This document shows positions 24,469-38,000 of a stretch of DNA of 64,000 nt, in pieces. Below the pieces are notes generated by a model that worked only from the letters and a program-made list of their open reading frames with translations, did not search any database and was not told the origin of the DNA. The stretch spans positions 5,887,515 through 5,951,514 of the forward strand of contig CM044961.1 of assembly GCA_024516035.1 (NCBI GenBank). Direction: 5' to 3'. The stretch comes from Bactericera cockerelli (taxonomy: Eukaryota > Arthropoda > Insecta > Hemiptera > Triozidae). A program made the translations under genes and the position numbers. The stretch's first letter is position 1; each line of letters starts with the position of its first letter.

Positions 24469-25021
24469 ATATACATGACCCCCTTACACTACCGTACCTG
24501 GTGTGAATGTGTAATTGGATGTGGTTTTGCTTCTTCTTTTTTGCTCTTTTCAATACCAATATTACTACTATTCTTATATTGTCTTGCACTATCTTGTTTT
24601 CTATTATCCTTACTCTCTAATTGTTATGTTATTTACGTTGTATCTATACTCAAATAAATAAAGAGGTGCTTTGTTAAACTGTTGGCATAATGGGACTATC
24701 TGTCTTGCGCTGACAGTCTAAATAAAGCACTACTTATACATAGAAATAAATATCATTTACCTGGATCTGTACAATCTGCACATACTATTATTCGTAATTT
24801 TTTGCATTACGAAGAAGAAATAGCATGAATGCGCTTTGAGTTCGCGGCACAACAAAAATGACTCCACGGTCCACAAGTGGCCCGCGAGACACAGGTTAAA
24901 GACCCCTAATCTACAATATAAAATCATTTCCTGTACACAATTTTTTGTCGAAATCGGTACAGTAGTTTCCGAGATTTGCGCGTAACAAGGAATGTATTTA
25001 ACCGACAACATGTGTGTTTCC

Positions 25022-26128
25022 AAACTACAGCTTCCTCCGTCTCTCTCTCAGCATGATTCCAAACTACAGCTTCCTCCTCCCTCAGCATAATTCCAAACTA
25101 CAGCTTCCTCCTCCCTCAGCATAATTCCAAACTACAGCTTCCTCCTCCCTCAGCATAATTCCAAACTACAGCTTCCTCCTCCCTCAGCATAATTCCAAAC
25201 TACAGCTTCCTCCTCCCTCAGCATAATTCCAAACTACAGCTTCCTCCTCCCTCAGCATAATTCCAAACTACAGCTTCCTCCTCCCTCAGCATAATTCCAA
25301 ACTACAGCTTCCTTCGTCTCTCCCTCAGCATAATTCCAAACTACAGCTTCCTCCGTCTCTCCCTCAGCATAATTCCAAACTACAGCTTCCTCCTCCCTCA
25401 GCATGATTCCAAACTACAGCTTCCTCCGTCTCTCCCTCAGCATAATTCCAAACTACAGCTTCCTCCTCCCTCAGCATAATTCCAAACTACAGCTTCCTCC
25501 TCCCTCAGCATAATTCCAAACTACAGCTTCCTCCGTCTCTCTCTCAGCATAATTCCAAACTACAGCTTCCTCCTCCCTCAGCATAATTCCAAACTACAGC
25601 TTCCTCCGTCTCTCTCTCAGCATAATTCCAAACTACAGCTTCCTCCTCACTCAGCATAATTCCAAACTACAGCTTCCTCCGTCTCTCTCTCAGCATAATT
25701 CCAAACTACAGCTTCCTCTGTCTCTCCCTCAGCATGATTCCAAACTACAGCTTCCTCCGTCTCTCCCTCAGCATAATTCCAAACTACAGCTTCCTCCGTC
25801 TCTCCCTCAGCATAATTCCAAACTACAGCTTCCTCCGTCTCTCCCTCAGCATAATTCCAAACTACAGCTTCCCCGTCTCTCCCTCAGCATAATTCCAAAC
25901 TACAGCTTCCTCCGTCTCTCTCTCAGCATAATTCCAAACTACAGCTTCCTCCTCCCTCAACATAATTCCAAACTACAGCTTCCTCCGTCTCTCCCTCAGC
26001 ATAATTCCAAACTACAGCTTCCTCCGTCTCTCCCTCAGCATAATTCCAAACTACAGCTTCCTCCATCTCTCCCTCAGCATAATTCCAAACTACAGCTTCC
26101 TCCGTCTCTCCCTCAGCATAATTCGACA
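25022..26128 (-). repeat. 30-copy minisatellite made from the 3' coding end of P450 C
   Basis: Two unit lengths alternate, 39 bp and 34 bp, differing by a 5-base block (GTCTC). I counted 30 copies of the core AACTACAGCTTCC. Read on the minus strand, the 39-bp unit is exactly 13 codons: IMLRERRRKL, stop, FG. The first unit is the real C-terminus of P450 C; the other 29 lie 3' of its stop in the 3'UTR or flank. At the distal end the array abuts a fragment of the dispersed 8.2/43-kb repeat. Confidence 0.95.
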
Positions 26129-26427
26129 GTTCTCGCCCACCTTCACTGTCATGTTCATCTCAACGTGAATGTCTTCAAACTTCTCGCACTCCTTGCTGGC
26201 GAGAACTTCAAAGTTCCGCAGGACTGTGACGGCCATGGTTTTCATCACCAACATGGAGTAGCGGCCTCCGAGACACTTTCGGGGCCCGTTGTTGAAAGGC
26301 ATGTAGCTGTTGGCTGGTCGTTTCTCAAGATTCTCAGGAAGCCATCTGTCGGGGTCAAACTTGGAAGGGTTTTCGTAAACATCTGGATCGTTCTGCAGGT
26401 TTCTGATGAATATTGCTATTGTTGCTC
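26090..26427 (-). CDS. P450 C exon 8 (heme loop and C-terminus)
   Basis: Starts GATIAIFIRN after CCCCAG; FDPDRWLPEN and FNNGPRKCLG are intact. It ends LRERRRKL-TAG at 26090-26092. The last ten codons, the stop and the next six bases form the first unit of the 30-copy array below. Confidence 0.93.
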
Positions 26428-29400
26428 CTGGGGATGAAGAAATAATGGGCGTGTCATTTTGTCGATTGAAAATTTCTTTTGACGTACAATGGTAACTTTA
26501 CTATTGAAACTATTCATGTACAATTAGTTCTACATCATTTAGTTCTACATCAATACTTCTTTTAAACAATATTTTCATTGATTTGAATAAGACAGTCATA
26601 ATATTTACGTTAAAAAATAATCGGAAGGTAAACCCGTCTTCAAAGTTAAAAACTGTGAAGATTACGGGTGTAAGTTGGATAACCTCCATTTCTAAGCACA
26701 TTCAATACAATACAATACTCTGTTTATCCTGCAAGAATAAGACTAAACAGTTCCTTTACTCTCAGAGTCTAAACAAAGTCTCATTTATTGGTGACAGGTA
26801 CAGGTAAAATATTTATAAATAACTTTGTTTAAAAGAAGAAAAAAATCAGTTTATGATGAGCGCACGAATTACTCAGAGGTAAGGTACTAGCTTGCCATGC
26901 GGAATTTACTGGCTTCGAACCCCACAAAAAAAAATGTATTCAAAATTTGGTTACAGTTGTTTATAAAGGACACCCATTTAGGTGCTGAATTAACACCTTC
27001 GTGTTAATCCAGCACTTATGTATTAATCCAGCACTTTTGTATCCAGTATTTATGAACAGAAAACGCCGTCTGCGCAATGGCTCGAGCATTATTTCCTTTG
27101 ATACTACTAGCCAATACCTTGCTTGAGACATTGCTAAGGAAAAATTCTCTCTTCATAAATACGGCTGTAAGACGTTACAATATGGGAAACGAATGTTTTT
27201 CCTTTGATACTACTAGCCAATACCTTGCTTGAGACATTGCTCAGGAAAAACTCTCTCTTCATAAATACGGCTGTAAGACGTTACAATATGGGAAACGAAT
27301 GTTTTTCCTTTGATACTACTAGCCAATACCTTGCTTGAGACATTACTCAGGAAAAATTCTCTCTTCATAAATATGGCCGTAAGACGTTACAATATGGTTG
27401 GAAACGAATCTTACCTTCGGGAATAACGTAGTCCTTGCCATCACTGCCTGTGATTGTCATATCCTCAACGACACTTCTGCCTATGTAGGGAGCAGCGGGG
27501 AACATACGTAATGTTTCCTTTATTGCCCCTTCCAAGGTTTTCATGCTGTTGAAATCATCTACTGTAGGAACGATGTTGAAGTTGTCTCCAAGAGTTTCGA
27601 CGATTTCTTCGTATAACTGGGATGGAAAAGAAATCTTACAATATTTTTTGTACATATGTCATTTCAGATGTAAATATATTAGTGTTATTTCTAGTAGACA
27701 ATAAAGTATTTTACGTATTAGACAGATTGGTTGTAAACGGGCAGTATTTCGTACGAGATTTTTTTTTTATAATTGCTTCCATTTCTTAGTATAATCTTAA
27801 CATCTTAAAAGACCATTCAATATAATACAAATTTTGTTTGTTAAGAAAAAGATTAGTGAAATTTCTCATGGCTCATGTAACCATTTGGAAAATGATCATG
27901 AATTGATGTAATGAAAGGATACTTACTAAGAATAGAAAATATCAATGACTTACTCAGTCAAGAAACTATCTGGTAGATCCTGTAGGGATCCTAAAGGCTT
28001 TCAATGAATAGGATTATGTATTCATATTAGTCTCATCTATTGTAAGCTACAATCTTACAAATTCTTTTAGCTGGCAATGGTTGAAAAATCAGACAGAATA
28101 GTTGAAAACTTGTGCTATGTATGAATGTGCATGAATTTTAGTAAATTCGTTTTCTTTGTTTACAAATCACATTGTTCTCAAAACAACTTAAAGTCTCACT
28201 TATGTCCTCATGGTTGAGTTTGGTCGGTTCTGGCACTCCTCATTTCATATTTTACGGCTGGATACCTTTCCTAAAGCTAACCCTTTTAAGAGTGCCAATA
28301 AGTTGTAGTGTTACCTTGGTTTGAAAAAGCTGGTAGTAGTTAAATAGTAATATGATTAAACGTCACAGTAAAGCATGTATTTCATAAAATAAATCAACCA
28401 CTAGTCAATAAGAAATATCTCTTCCAAAAAATTCCCACTAGGCAGTGTACCCATTATCGATGTTGCATTCCCTCGTTGAATAGCGAGGGAAATAGTAATA
28501 TTATTTTTCAATTTGTAAATGAAAACTTACTTTCTGCTGAACATCAGGATTCTGGGCAAGCAAGAGGAGCAGCATGGTGCATTCTGTCGCCAGAGTGTCT
28601 GTCCCGGCCACAACCATGATGAACATATGGGCGAGGATCTCTTCCAGTGACATGTTGAATTCTTCTCCCATCATATGATCTAGGAATGACATTTCTGTAG
28701 ATAAAACAATTAATGAAGTGATACAATTACTGTTGTGATGGCAGTGGAGACAATGGGAGTGTGGAGTGACGAGGGAAAGAAATGGATTCAGGAGATAGGA
28801 AAGAAGATGATAGAGAAGACAGGGAACACACAATCAATGAGTCACCTAGTAGCAAAAATAAGCATGACAATCCAGAGAGGTAATGCTGCCAGCGTGTTGG
28901 GAGCATTGCCATCAGAAGAATTGACTTCAATGTTCTATCTGTAACTTTTAATAAAATTCCTAATTTTGTTGATACTGTTTATTAATGAAGTATGAGTCAG
29001 TATGTATGATTTCGTTGTTCTGAAGAACCTGAAATAGAATTGTCTCTTCTCCTCTGTTTCTTCACAGTTTTTGTGGGCAGCACAACATCACTAAGGACCG
29101 AATTATAAAATAGGATTAGATTTAATGGAAGAAGATCCATACTTTTATGGAGGAAATTAAGCTGCTAATTTTTATAGAATTTGGGACTTTTTTATTATAC
29201 CTGTATATTTTAACATTTAAATATATACATTTTTGTATGTGTGCTATAGGTACATGATATATCAACAAATTCTTTTACAAAAATTACATTAATAAAACCA
29301 AGACTCGAACCACCGACCTCCAGGTTAAAAGTCCGCCGCATTATTAACCAAGCTACTATGATTGGTTGAAAACTTCGACTTGAGGGCGTTTAACTTTAAT

Positions 29401-32400
29401 CCTGTTTCATATTGTGGCCTAAGAACTTTTCTAAAACATTTATATTACCTTCTTTATTCCCTGGTAAATCTGGTAATGACCCAACGGGTTGTTGCACATT
29501 AAAGTAACTACTCATTTTCCTCAAGCCATGAATGGACCCCGGACATAAGTACAGAGTAGAAAATTCTCTACCAAACCAGGATTCGAATCAGTTACCTACA
29601 TGACCTAAATGCGCTATTCTACTCGGTGACTACTCAATCGATATTTGAAGGTTTTTGTAAACTTTTACCTCAGTTAAAATGCTTTGTCTATTTGTCTATA
29701 ATAGTGTGTAAAAACTGGACCACTTTGACCACTGGAGAAATTACCAATTGATTAAAGAAATGAAAGAGAATGTAATCGATATGATGCCAAAAGCATTATT
29801 GAAAATTGGATCAATTTAATATTTCAGTGAGTAAATATAGCGCAATTTTACTTCCTTTAGTTTCAAATATTAGAAATCGGAAGTGTTGTGTCCACAAGTG
29901 GCAGCGAAGTTTCCTTTCTGTTGCCTTTAAAGTAGAGAAAATAATATATCAAAAGACATTAGTTTATAAATGTAGATTCTTAAAGTTATCTTGTCTTTTC
30001 TTTCTTTTTTATCAATTACCATTATATTCCTTCTTGGATCCAATTTTATTATTCAAATTGTTTCTCTTCTTATCTTCCACAATAGTCTTGAAGTACTCCA
30101 ATGTTATCTTTGCTTGCTTCACCTCGTTGAATCTGGTTCCCACCAGAGTGTGGATGAGGTCATTTCGAAGTGGTGGAATGACCAGCCGCAGTTGGAAGTA
30201 CTGGAAAATAGAAGTGGTGGTGTCATACATAATTGGATTCTATGTCATACGGGTGGATTTATGCAATATCATTTTGTTGATATATTTGAGCATGTTTTTA
30301 TTTTTATTTCTTCTGGAAGATTTTTCAATAAAGAAATTTGCATCGAAGTATTTACATTTTCCAATACCTGTGCTGTCACATAATCTACTCAATAGGTTTC
30401 AAAAACAAACTATAAACTCACATTTAACATAGTTATGTAGCTAACAAAATCTGACACCTAATTGGACTGGGCTCATAGGGTGGAGTGATGTTTCTACTTT
30501 TTAATGGAATAGTGAAAAAAAGTTGTCTATTGGCGAGAAAGTTCCAAATCTGTTATTAATTTTTTTCTAAAAAATCGGGAAGATGCGCCCCGAGCCCCGC
30601 CCACTTTTTCAAAATTGTCATTTATAGACACTTTTCCTATGAATTTTCTATTTTTTTTAGTAATACTTTTTGAAATGGAATAGTTTTAAGTGTTTACTTA
30701 ATAGAAAGATCCATCATTATAAAAATAAAAAACAGGCAACCTTAAATGGTAAGTCTCGCCCCAAATTTGTCCAAATTCAACAAAATTTTCTAAAATCAGC
30801 AAAAAAGACACATATTTGCCGAATTTTCTAATTTTTTTGGAACATTTTTCCGGAACAGAATAGTATTTAAATACAAAAACATATTATCCTCGTTTACTTA
30901 AATTAATTTTTTTTATAAAAGTTACACGTTTAGTACCGCCCCGAGCTGCACCAAGGCCGCCTAATATTTTAGTAATAAATAGCTCTCTCTATTATTGAGG
31001 ATGGGCTCATGTACTGTGGTACACTCAAGTATAGTATCCTCTGTTTCTTATGATGACTCATCATAGAAATAGAATCCTTTACAAACATGATGATTCATCT
31101 CCATCAATGCCACAAAAAGATCTTAAATATTAGAAACAAAGAAAACAAGATTTTGGTAGAAATCCGTGGGTTTTATGCCTACCACAACTCAGTTGACAGA
31201 AAGCAGCGAGTGTTATCTGATAAACGATTTGTGTGATTTTTTTCTCTCGAAATAATGAATATCAGTGTATTAAGATTCGAAAATGTTATCACGTTTAACA
31301 AGAAACAGTTCGTAGTACATTGACATTGACTACATTCATATTAAAGGTGTATGGTCCAATGTGGTTTTCATTAAAAAATAGATCATCTTGTTTCGATGGA
31401 CCCAAACATTTGCTTGATCTTATTCAACGAAGAAAGTATCTTGATGAGACTGTAAAGAAAATAGTAGATCCTGTTATTCAGAGAAACGCCTTCTACGCGC
31501 ATCCCGAAAACTTGCTGTTGATTATGCTGGCAGATAACAGCAAAGTTCAAAGGGAAATTGCATACAGAATAATTAAAAAATCACGTGAAGAAAATAGGTT
31601 CCCTGATGTTAGAAAAGTCACTGTAGCAACATCCTACAGCAGTTTAATTTAGTGGCACGAAGTTCCTGTGACTGAGCCCCCTTTAATAAGAGACATCAGT
31701 ATCGAAGATCTGGCCAACATTGTTGAAAACAACAACATCAAAAACTTTATTCCAGATGTGCCCTGCCACACACAGTGCGTCGCAAGGTACCTCAAACTTG
31801 TGACAAATGCATCAAGCACTGTGATTGGTTATGAAGCCAGAGATGGTTTGATTAGGAATCAAATTGGATCCAGAAGAATGATTCCAGTGTTTCGTACAAA
31901 AAAGGACTTTGCCTGAATAATAAATAAAATTAGCAAATTTTTAGTTAGAAATGTCCGAATCGGTTTTGAAAAATTGAAGTTTTTTTTTAAAAAAGAAAGG
32001 TACTTTCCAATGTCAATACGTAATTTGTAATCTTTCAAATTTACTTTGTATAACTTTATACATCCTACCTTTATTAACTATTTATATTTCATTTTAATTA
32101 TACATAATATGAAGAAAAAGTTCCGTTCATCAATATATTGTTCTTATTCATTGTAATTACTTGGGTGTTTTACCCATGTAGCATATAAAAATGTACTAAT
32201 GAATTCACCAACTTGGGGTGACACTAAGAATGTGATATATGAGTCAATTTTTGTTACAAGTGTACGAAAAGAGTATAAAGTAGTACTTCAGTAATATTGT
32301 GTCCTGTAAAAGTACCCTGGAAAAATTAAAAAAAAAAATCTGTGTGTACCACAGTACATGAGCCCATCCTCATTAATAGAGAGCCTCGAGAGGCGTCCTT

Positions 32401-34994
32401 GGTGCAGCTCGGGGCGGTACTTAACGTGTAAATTTTATAAAACTTTTTAATCTAAGTAAACGAGGATAGTATGTTTTTGTATTTAAATACTATTCTGTTC
32501 CGGAAAAATGTCCCAGAAAAATTAGAAAATTCGGCAGATATGTGTCTTTTTTGCTGATTTTAGAAAATTTTGTTGGATTTGGACAAATTTGGGGCGAGAC
32601 TTACCATTTAAAATTGACTATTTTTTATTTTTATAATGATGGATCATTCTATTAAGTAAACACTTACAACTATTCCATTTCAAAAAGTATTACTAAAAAA
32701 AATAGAAAATTCATAGGAAAAGTGTCTATAAATGACAATTTTGCAAAAGTGGGCGGGGCTCGGGGCGCATCTTCCCGATTTTTTAGAAAAAAATTAATGA
32801 CAGATTTGGAAGTTTCTCGCCAATAGACAACTTTTTTTCACTATTCCGTTAAAAAATAAAAATAAAAGTGCGATTTCGCTCCACCCTACTGGGCTCAAGA
32901 CTTTATCTTTTTTATGACAACTGCAATATCAAAACTCTTGAAAGTCTTAGAAAATACAAAACGTCTACAAATGTGTACTATCTTACACATGATCAAATGA
33001 AGACCTGAAATATCCTTTGTGCAAACTAAAAGTCAGCAGGTTACACCGCACAACACCTGTTCAACTGTCTGGTGAATCCAACACAACTCAAGCCTGAATC
33101 AATGTGGACCAATCCAGCAGTAGCTCAACACTCCTGCAGCTGATGTACGAGTAAACGTTCGTCGTCAATCAAGCTTGCCGGAAGGTGAGCTCTCGTCAAG
33201 AGTAACGCGCCAGCCGGCCTATATTAACACGAAACAGAGTTTGTATGTATTTTTATTCATTGTTTTCCTCCATAGCCAGCCTCCGTGGTGTAATGGTTGT
33301 GACTACTGCCCGTGGTCCAGAGGTCTCGAGTTCGACTCCCGGTTGGGGCAGACTTTTCGAAGAAAATTCTGTCCCTTCCAAACACGTGAGGCTGGCATTT
33401 CCGGCCCTACCCAGGCTGTGTGAGGTTAATGTGGGTAGCTGGTACGATTCCCAGCGAATGGAGGGTAAAACCCCCTTCCTGACTATCTCAAATCAGGACG
33501 TTAAAATCGAACAGAATCAACTGATCACTATAGATCTAATTTGGTCGCAGTGTTGTTAATTGTAAGGGTTTCACTGAAAACCCTGCAACCAGGTCAGATA
33601 ATAATAATAATTCCCTCTATAGCATTAACAAAAAAAATAACAGTGTGAGCATTTACCTCAAACAGTTGTTCAAACGCTTCGATAAAGACTTTGTTCTCTT
33701 CCTCCCGCTTGCTGTAGATGTCGAAATCGCAAGTGCCATGCACGACGGAAGACAACGCCAAGTACTGGAATATCCTCTCCGTCATCACACTTTCTTGTCG
33801 TTCGCAGCACTTCCGCAGATCATCCACCACTCTCAGAGAGCCTCGGTGGATGTTGGGCATCATTCCCTTCAGCTTGTCCGGGCTGAGTCCGAGGAGATAG
33901 GCTTTTTTCGACCATCTCCAATAGGGCATGTTGTTTGTGATAAACAGTCCTGGAAATTTGTTTAGAGAATCAAATGAAAGTACATGAAATGCATGGGAAC
34001 GATGTTTTCCGTAACCTTACACTCTGCCGGGCTGTCTCTTTCTTTGTACAGGGTGGACCAAAAAAACGTTTACACCCGTTAATGGTAGATTACTGACGAC
34101 ATTTCTAGGACGGATCTGCAATCCGTTTTTTCGGATTCGCCTTTATAACTGCACAAAGTGATTTTTTGCAACTTTTTGAAAAAGTCCGACTTTGGCTTAT
34201 TCTTCAGGTCAGAACTTTTTTCCTGTTTAAGATGAGTTGATTCTGAACATTTTTGCAGAAAGCCAACAAAATTTCGATGTTTCTAGCTACACTACTTTGT
34301 TTTTTACGGTTTGGTTTGGCATCTTTTTTGACACCTGAATAGAAAAAAAATTCTCATGTAAATTTTTTACACTTTGAAACACTCAAGATTTGCCCGAGCA
34401 AATTTTGGTACAGACATGGGCAAGTTTGATAAAAGTTGGCGGCCAACCCAAGGATACTAAAAAATAATTTTACTATTTTTTATCACGTGATCTTCTGGGT
34501 AAACAAACCAGGTAAGTCTCAAAAAATGATGTTCAAAATCTTAAAAGTGTAGACCGTGTAGGGTCGTCTTGTACTCAAAGAGTAATTAGCTATTTATGTC
34601 TGATAATTATTTTCCTTGGAATTAATTAAAGGCTAGTCAAATGAATGATTGTTTGTTTCTCGATGATAGTTTTCAAGCATATTTTTCTGCATTCTATGAA
34701 ATATTATCTTTAAACTTCTTGAGTTTTTTTAGTACACGTTACATTATTATAATTCGGATGCTGAAATGGCAGATACGCATTTAGCATATGGAGTTGCCAA
34801 CAGGAACATTTGGGATCACGTGAAAAACATAGTTTACGAAATCTGGTAGCAAGAATCCTGTTGGCATTCGATGACCTGACAGAAAAACCTGGAATCTTCC
34901 GCAACATTCGACGGAACATGATGAAGAGGTTCAACCTTTGCATCCAGGAAGGTGGACGCCACTTCCAACAGTTCCTCTAAGGGAATTGAAAAGG

Positions 34995-35031
<37 letters not shown>

Positions 35032-38000
35032 GCAAAGAGCGAAAGAGAGAGAGAGAGAGAGAAAGGCAAGAAGGTAGAGGGACAGTTCTGAGTTAGAACT
35101 AAGGTACTAAAGTCACCATTGGTTTCAAAAATTTGTGTGAGGAGAATCCATAGTGTGTAGGTACTATGGCTAAATAAAAAATGGCAACAGTCTTTTTTAT
35201 TTTGTAGTCATGAATTTTTTGCTGGCTCTGGCGTTCGGATCGGGTGGACTAGCTTACTACTGAGCTAATCGTGCGCGTCTAATCGTTTCTCATTGAACAT
35301 ACTAACACAAATGTTTTTTTAAATACGTTTTTGTTTATATCAAAATAGTATAAAACATAATAAAGACTGCAAAAGTTTATTAATTTTACAAAATATTATC
35401 TTGTTTTTTTCAAGACTTCTATTAAGAGTTGGCAATCGGTAAATATTTGTTATTTAATTAGTATTGTTTATGATAAGAACCTACCTACATATTTACCTGG
35501 ATTTATTTCATAAACTCTATTTTCGTTTGGAATATTCGCTAGTTTTTTTTTCTCTCGTAGGGAAGCATAAGAAAAACCATCCTTACATTATGTGTATTGT
35601 GATACCATTAGTATCTGATATAACTCAATTTACAGATGGTATTACCCCAAAAAAACCAGAAGTTGTTGGTGTTACAACAGGTCAGAGGTATGAATATAAT
35701 ATTCCATCAGAATTTTTTGATAATTAAAATAATATTGACCGTCGAGAATTGAACCTCGGTCATGCGTCTAACACTCTCAGCACTACCACATCTAGCTAAC
35801 ACCACTGACAATCTGAGAGGCACGAAATTTATCATTTGAATTTTCCTAAACTGGCTGATGAAGGCATGTGAGACCGCGGTATTCAAAAAAAGCAATGTAA
35901 ACAATTTTTGTAAACAATACAAGACGCCTTTACACAGTCTACAGCTAGAAAACTCTTAGGATTTTTGAAGAGTTTTTGGCAAACATCTAAAAAAAAATTC
36001 CCAGAAGATCACGTGATAAAAAATCGTAAAATTATTTTTTAGTATCCTCGGGGTGGCCGCCAACTTTTATCAAACTTGCCCATGTCTGTGCCAAAATTTG
36101 TTCGGACAAATGTCGAGTGTTTTATTTAGTAAGAAAGTTTTTTTGGGTGTTTTTTTTTCTGTTCAGGTGTAAAAAATATGACAAACCAAATCGTAAAAAA
36201 CAAAGTAGTGTAGCTAGAAACATCGAAATTTTGTTGGCTTTCTGCAGAAATGTTCAGAACCAACTCATCTTAAACAGGAAAAAAGTACTGACCTGAAGAA
36301 TAAACCAAAGTCGGACTTTTTCGGAAAGTTGCAAAAAATCACTTTGTGCAGTTACGAAGGCGAATCCGAAAAAACGGATTGCAGATCCGGCCTGGAAATG
36401 TCGTCAGTAATCTACCATTAACGGGTGTAAACGTTTTTTTTGGTCCACCCTGTATAGGCGTTCTTCACACCTCGGCCGAGGTGTTTGATTACAGTCAAAT
36501 CTGCATAGAAAGAAATTCCAAGGACCGGTAATGTTATCCTGCTTAGAGAGGAAACATCTATAAGAACAAGGATTGAGGTTGTAATACATGTCTCTGATGA
36601 TTTTTCCTTTGCTGACTAAAAGCCCTGCTTTCCAATATTTTCCTGCTTATAGAGGTGACCTCCAGTTTATTCAAGTTTCCTGCTTATACTTTTGTGTAGG
36701 ATATTCTAGCTTGTTAGCGTTGGCTAGTTCGTTCGGTCGAAAGACATTTGCAGTTGTAAAATGTAGCATGGCAGTGTGTCACGCCAAGTCCCGACTTCAG
36801 CACACGACACGAAAATGTTTGAAGCTGGTTTGCGTCATATATTTTTGTCAGTTAGGGTGATCAATTTTCCTTTGAACATAAATCTTAGTTTGCTTTTAGT
36901 TTTAAATCAAGTTGTAGATTTTACGTAGTCAAGTTTTCAAGTTGTATTTTACGTAGTCAGCGAAAACATTATTCGGATTTATTTAACTTATTAGTCACTC
37001 TACTGTCTTTCCTTTTACGTACTTTTGTTCTTGTTTTTTTTTATTACCTTAAATGTACTTTTTTGTATAAAATTGACTTATGTTAACAACCTTTGTGTTG
37101 AAGAATATTAAATTAAACATTAAATTAACTAGTTCTTTGAGATATTATACATGTTTGACTGTTGAAAAAAATAAATCCCATGTTTCAAACCACGAATCTC
37201 TCAATACATCTTCTGTTTTGATATCTGCATTGCACATAGCCTACACAGGTCCCATGAATTGAGTGATTATAATAGTATAGTACTTATGAGATGCGGTTTG
37301 ATACAGTGACCTTGCCTCAGCAAAATCTCAGAATATCACTCTGTGAACCTACTGATTATAATCGCAAATCTGACCGCGACCAAAAATCAACTGAAAAAAA
37401 ATCCCAGAAGATTCGCAAATGATTAGATTTTTTCTATAATTATTTTTACTTCAAGATACCTACGTATTTGGTGCACTGGTAGTCAAGTGATTAACGCACT
37501 AGTCTGGTAATCCAGGTAGCGTAGGGATCCGTTGGTTCGAATCCCACCCAGTGCATGCATTTTTCCTCATTAATTTGAGTTAATGACCACATAATAATAA
37601 GACTCTGAGGGTTAGGTGGTAGATATTGATGTGAGCATTAACCTCGCCTGGTGGTTACCTTCCACTAAAGAATATTATTATTATTATTATTTGTGGTGAC
37701 GTGGTGTAGGAGAACAACCAGCTTCGTAATGATTCAAGCTGTGAGAGACTCAGGGTTTATTCACTTACGCTGTACTATGGCTGAGATGAGTTCTAGGATG
37801 CACAGGTAATGCATCAGAGGACAGAGCCAGTCAAGGCTCTAACTCTTAGGTTTGTTTCATCACAAAAATATGTGAAGTAAAGCTTTTTAATGTGCGATTG
37901 ACCGTTCGTATTGGACAATTTGTTTTTTTTTTTAACCAACCAAGGTCGATGACTTTAACTTATAAACAGAAGGTTGAACAGGTATCATAACATGGTCTTC

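Larger units (their letters stand above)
21978..25021. other. Intergenic region between P450 B and C, repeats only
   Basis: Holds the inverted-repeat element at 22.4 kb, a tRNA-like SINE piece (23525-23600), the deleted transposon and a retro 3' tail with AAATAAATAAAG near 24650. No host coding region supported. Confidence 0.6.
34049..36452. mobile_element. 2.4-kb Tc1/mariner-like transposon with ~450-bp TIRs, decayed
   Basis: Ends CAGGGTGGACC and GGTCCACCCTG are flanked by TA on both sides. Inverted arms run 34049-34499 and about 36000-36452. The interior holds a transposase C-terminal remnant (34806-34980), a GA microsatellite and tRNA-like SINE fragments at 35213-35280 and 35735-35790. 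Lies in intron 3 of P450 C. Confidence 0.82.

Noticed and set aside
25022..26128. Regular repeat array resembling CRISPR
   Set aside because: Units are contiguous with no unique spacers, two related unit lengths, and derive from the P450 C terminus in an insect genome.
29806..30432. 208-aa open frame on the plus strand
   Set aside because: Lies antisense across P450 C exon 5; the protein is Phe/Leu-rich noise from AT-rich DNA.
35464..35727. 87-aa open frame inside the Tc1-like element
   Set aside because: No similarity to transposase that I can see, and AT-driven composition; not enough to call a gene.
37471..37560. Possible tRNA gene
   Set aside because: A and B boxes are present but acceptor and anticodon stems do not pair well, and the sequence continues into a SINE body found in several copies.
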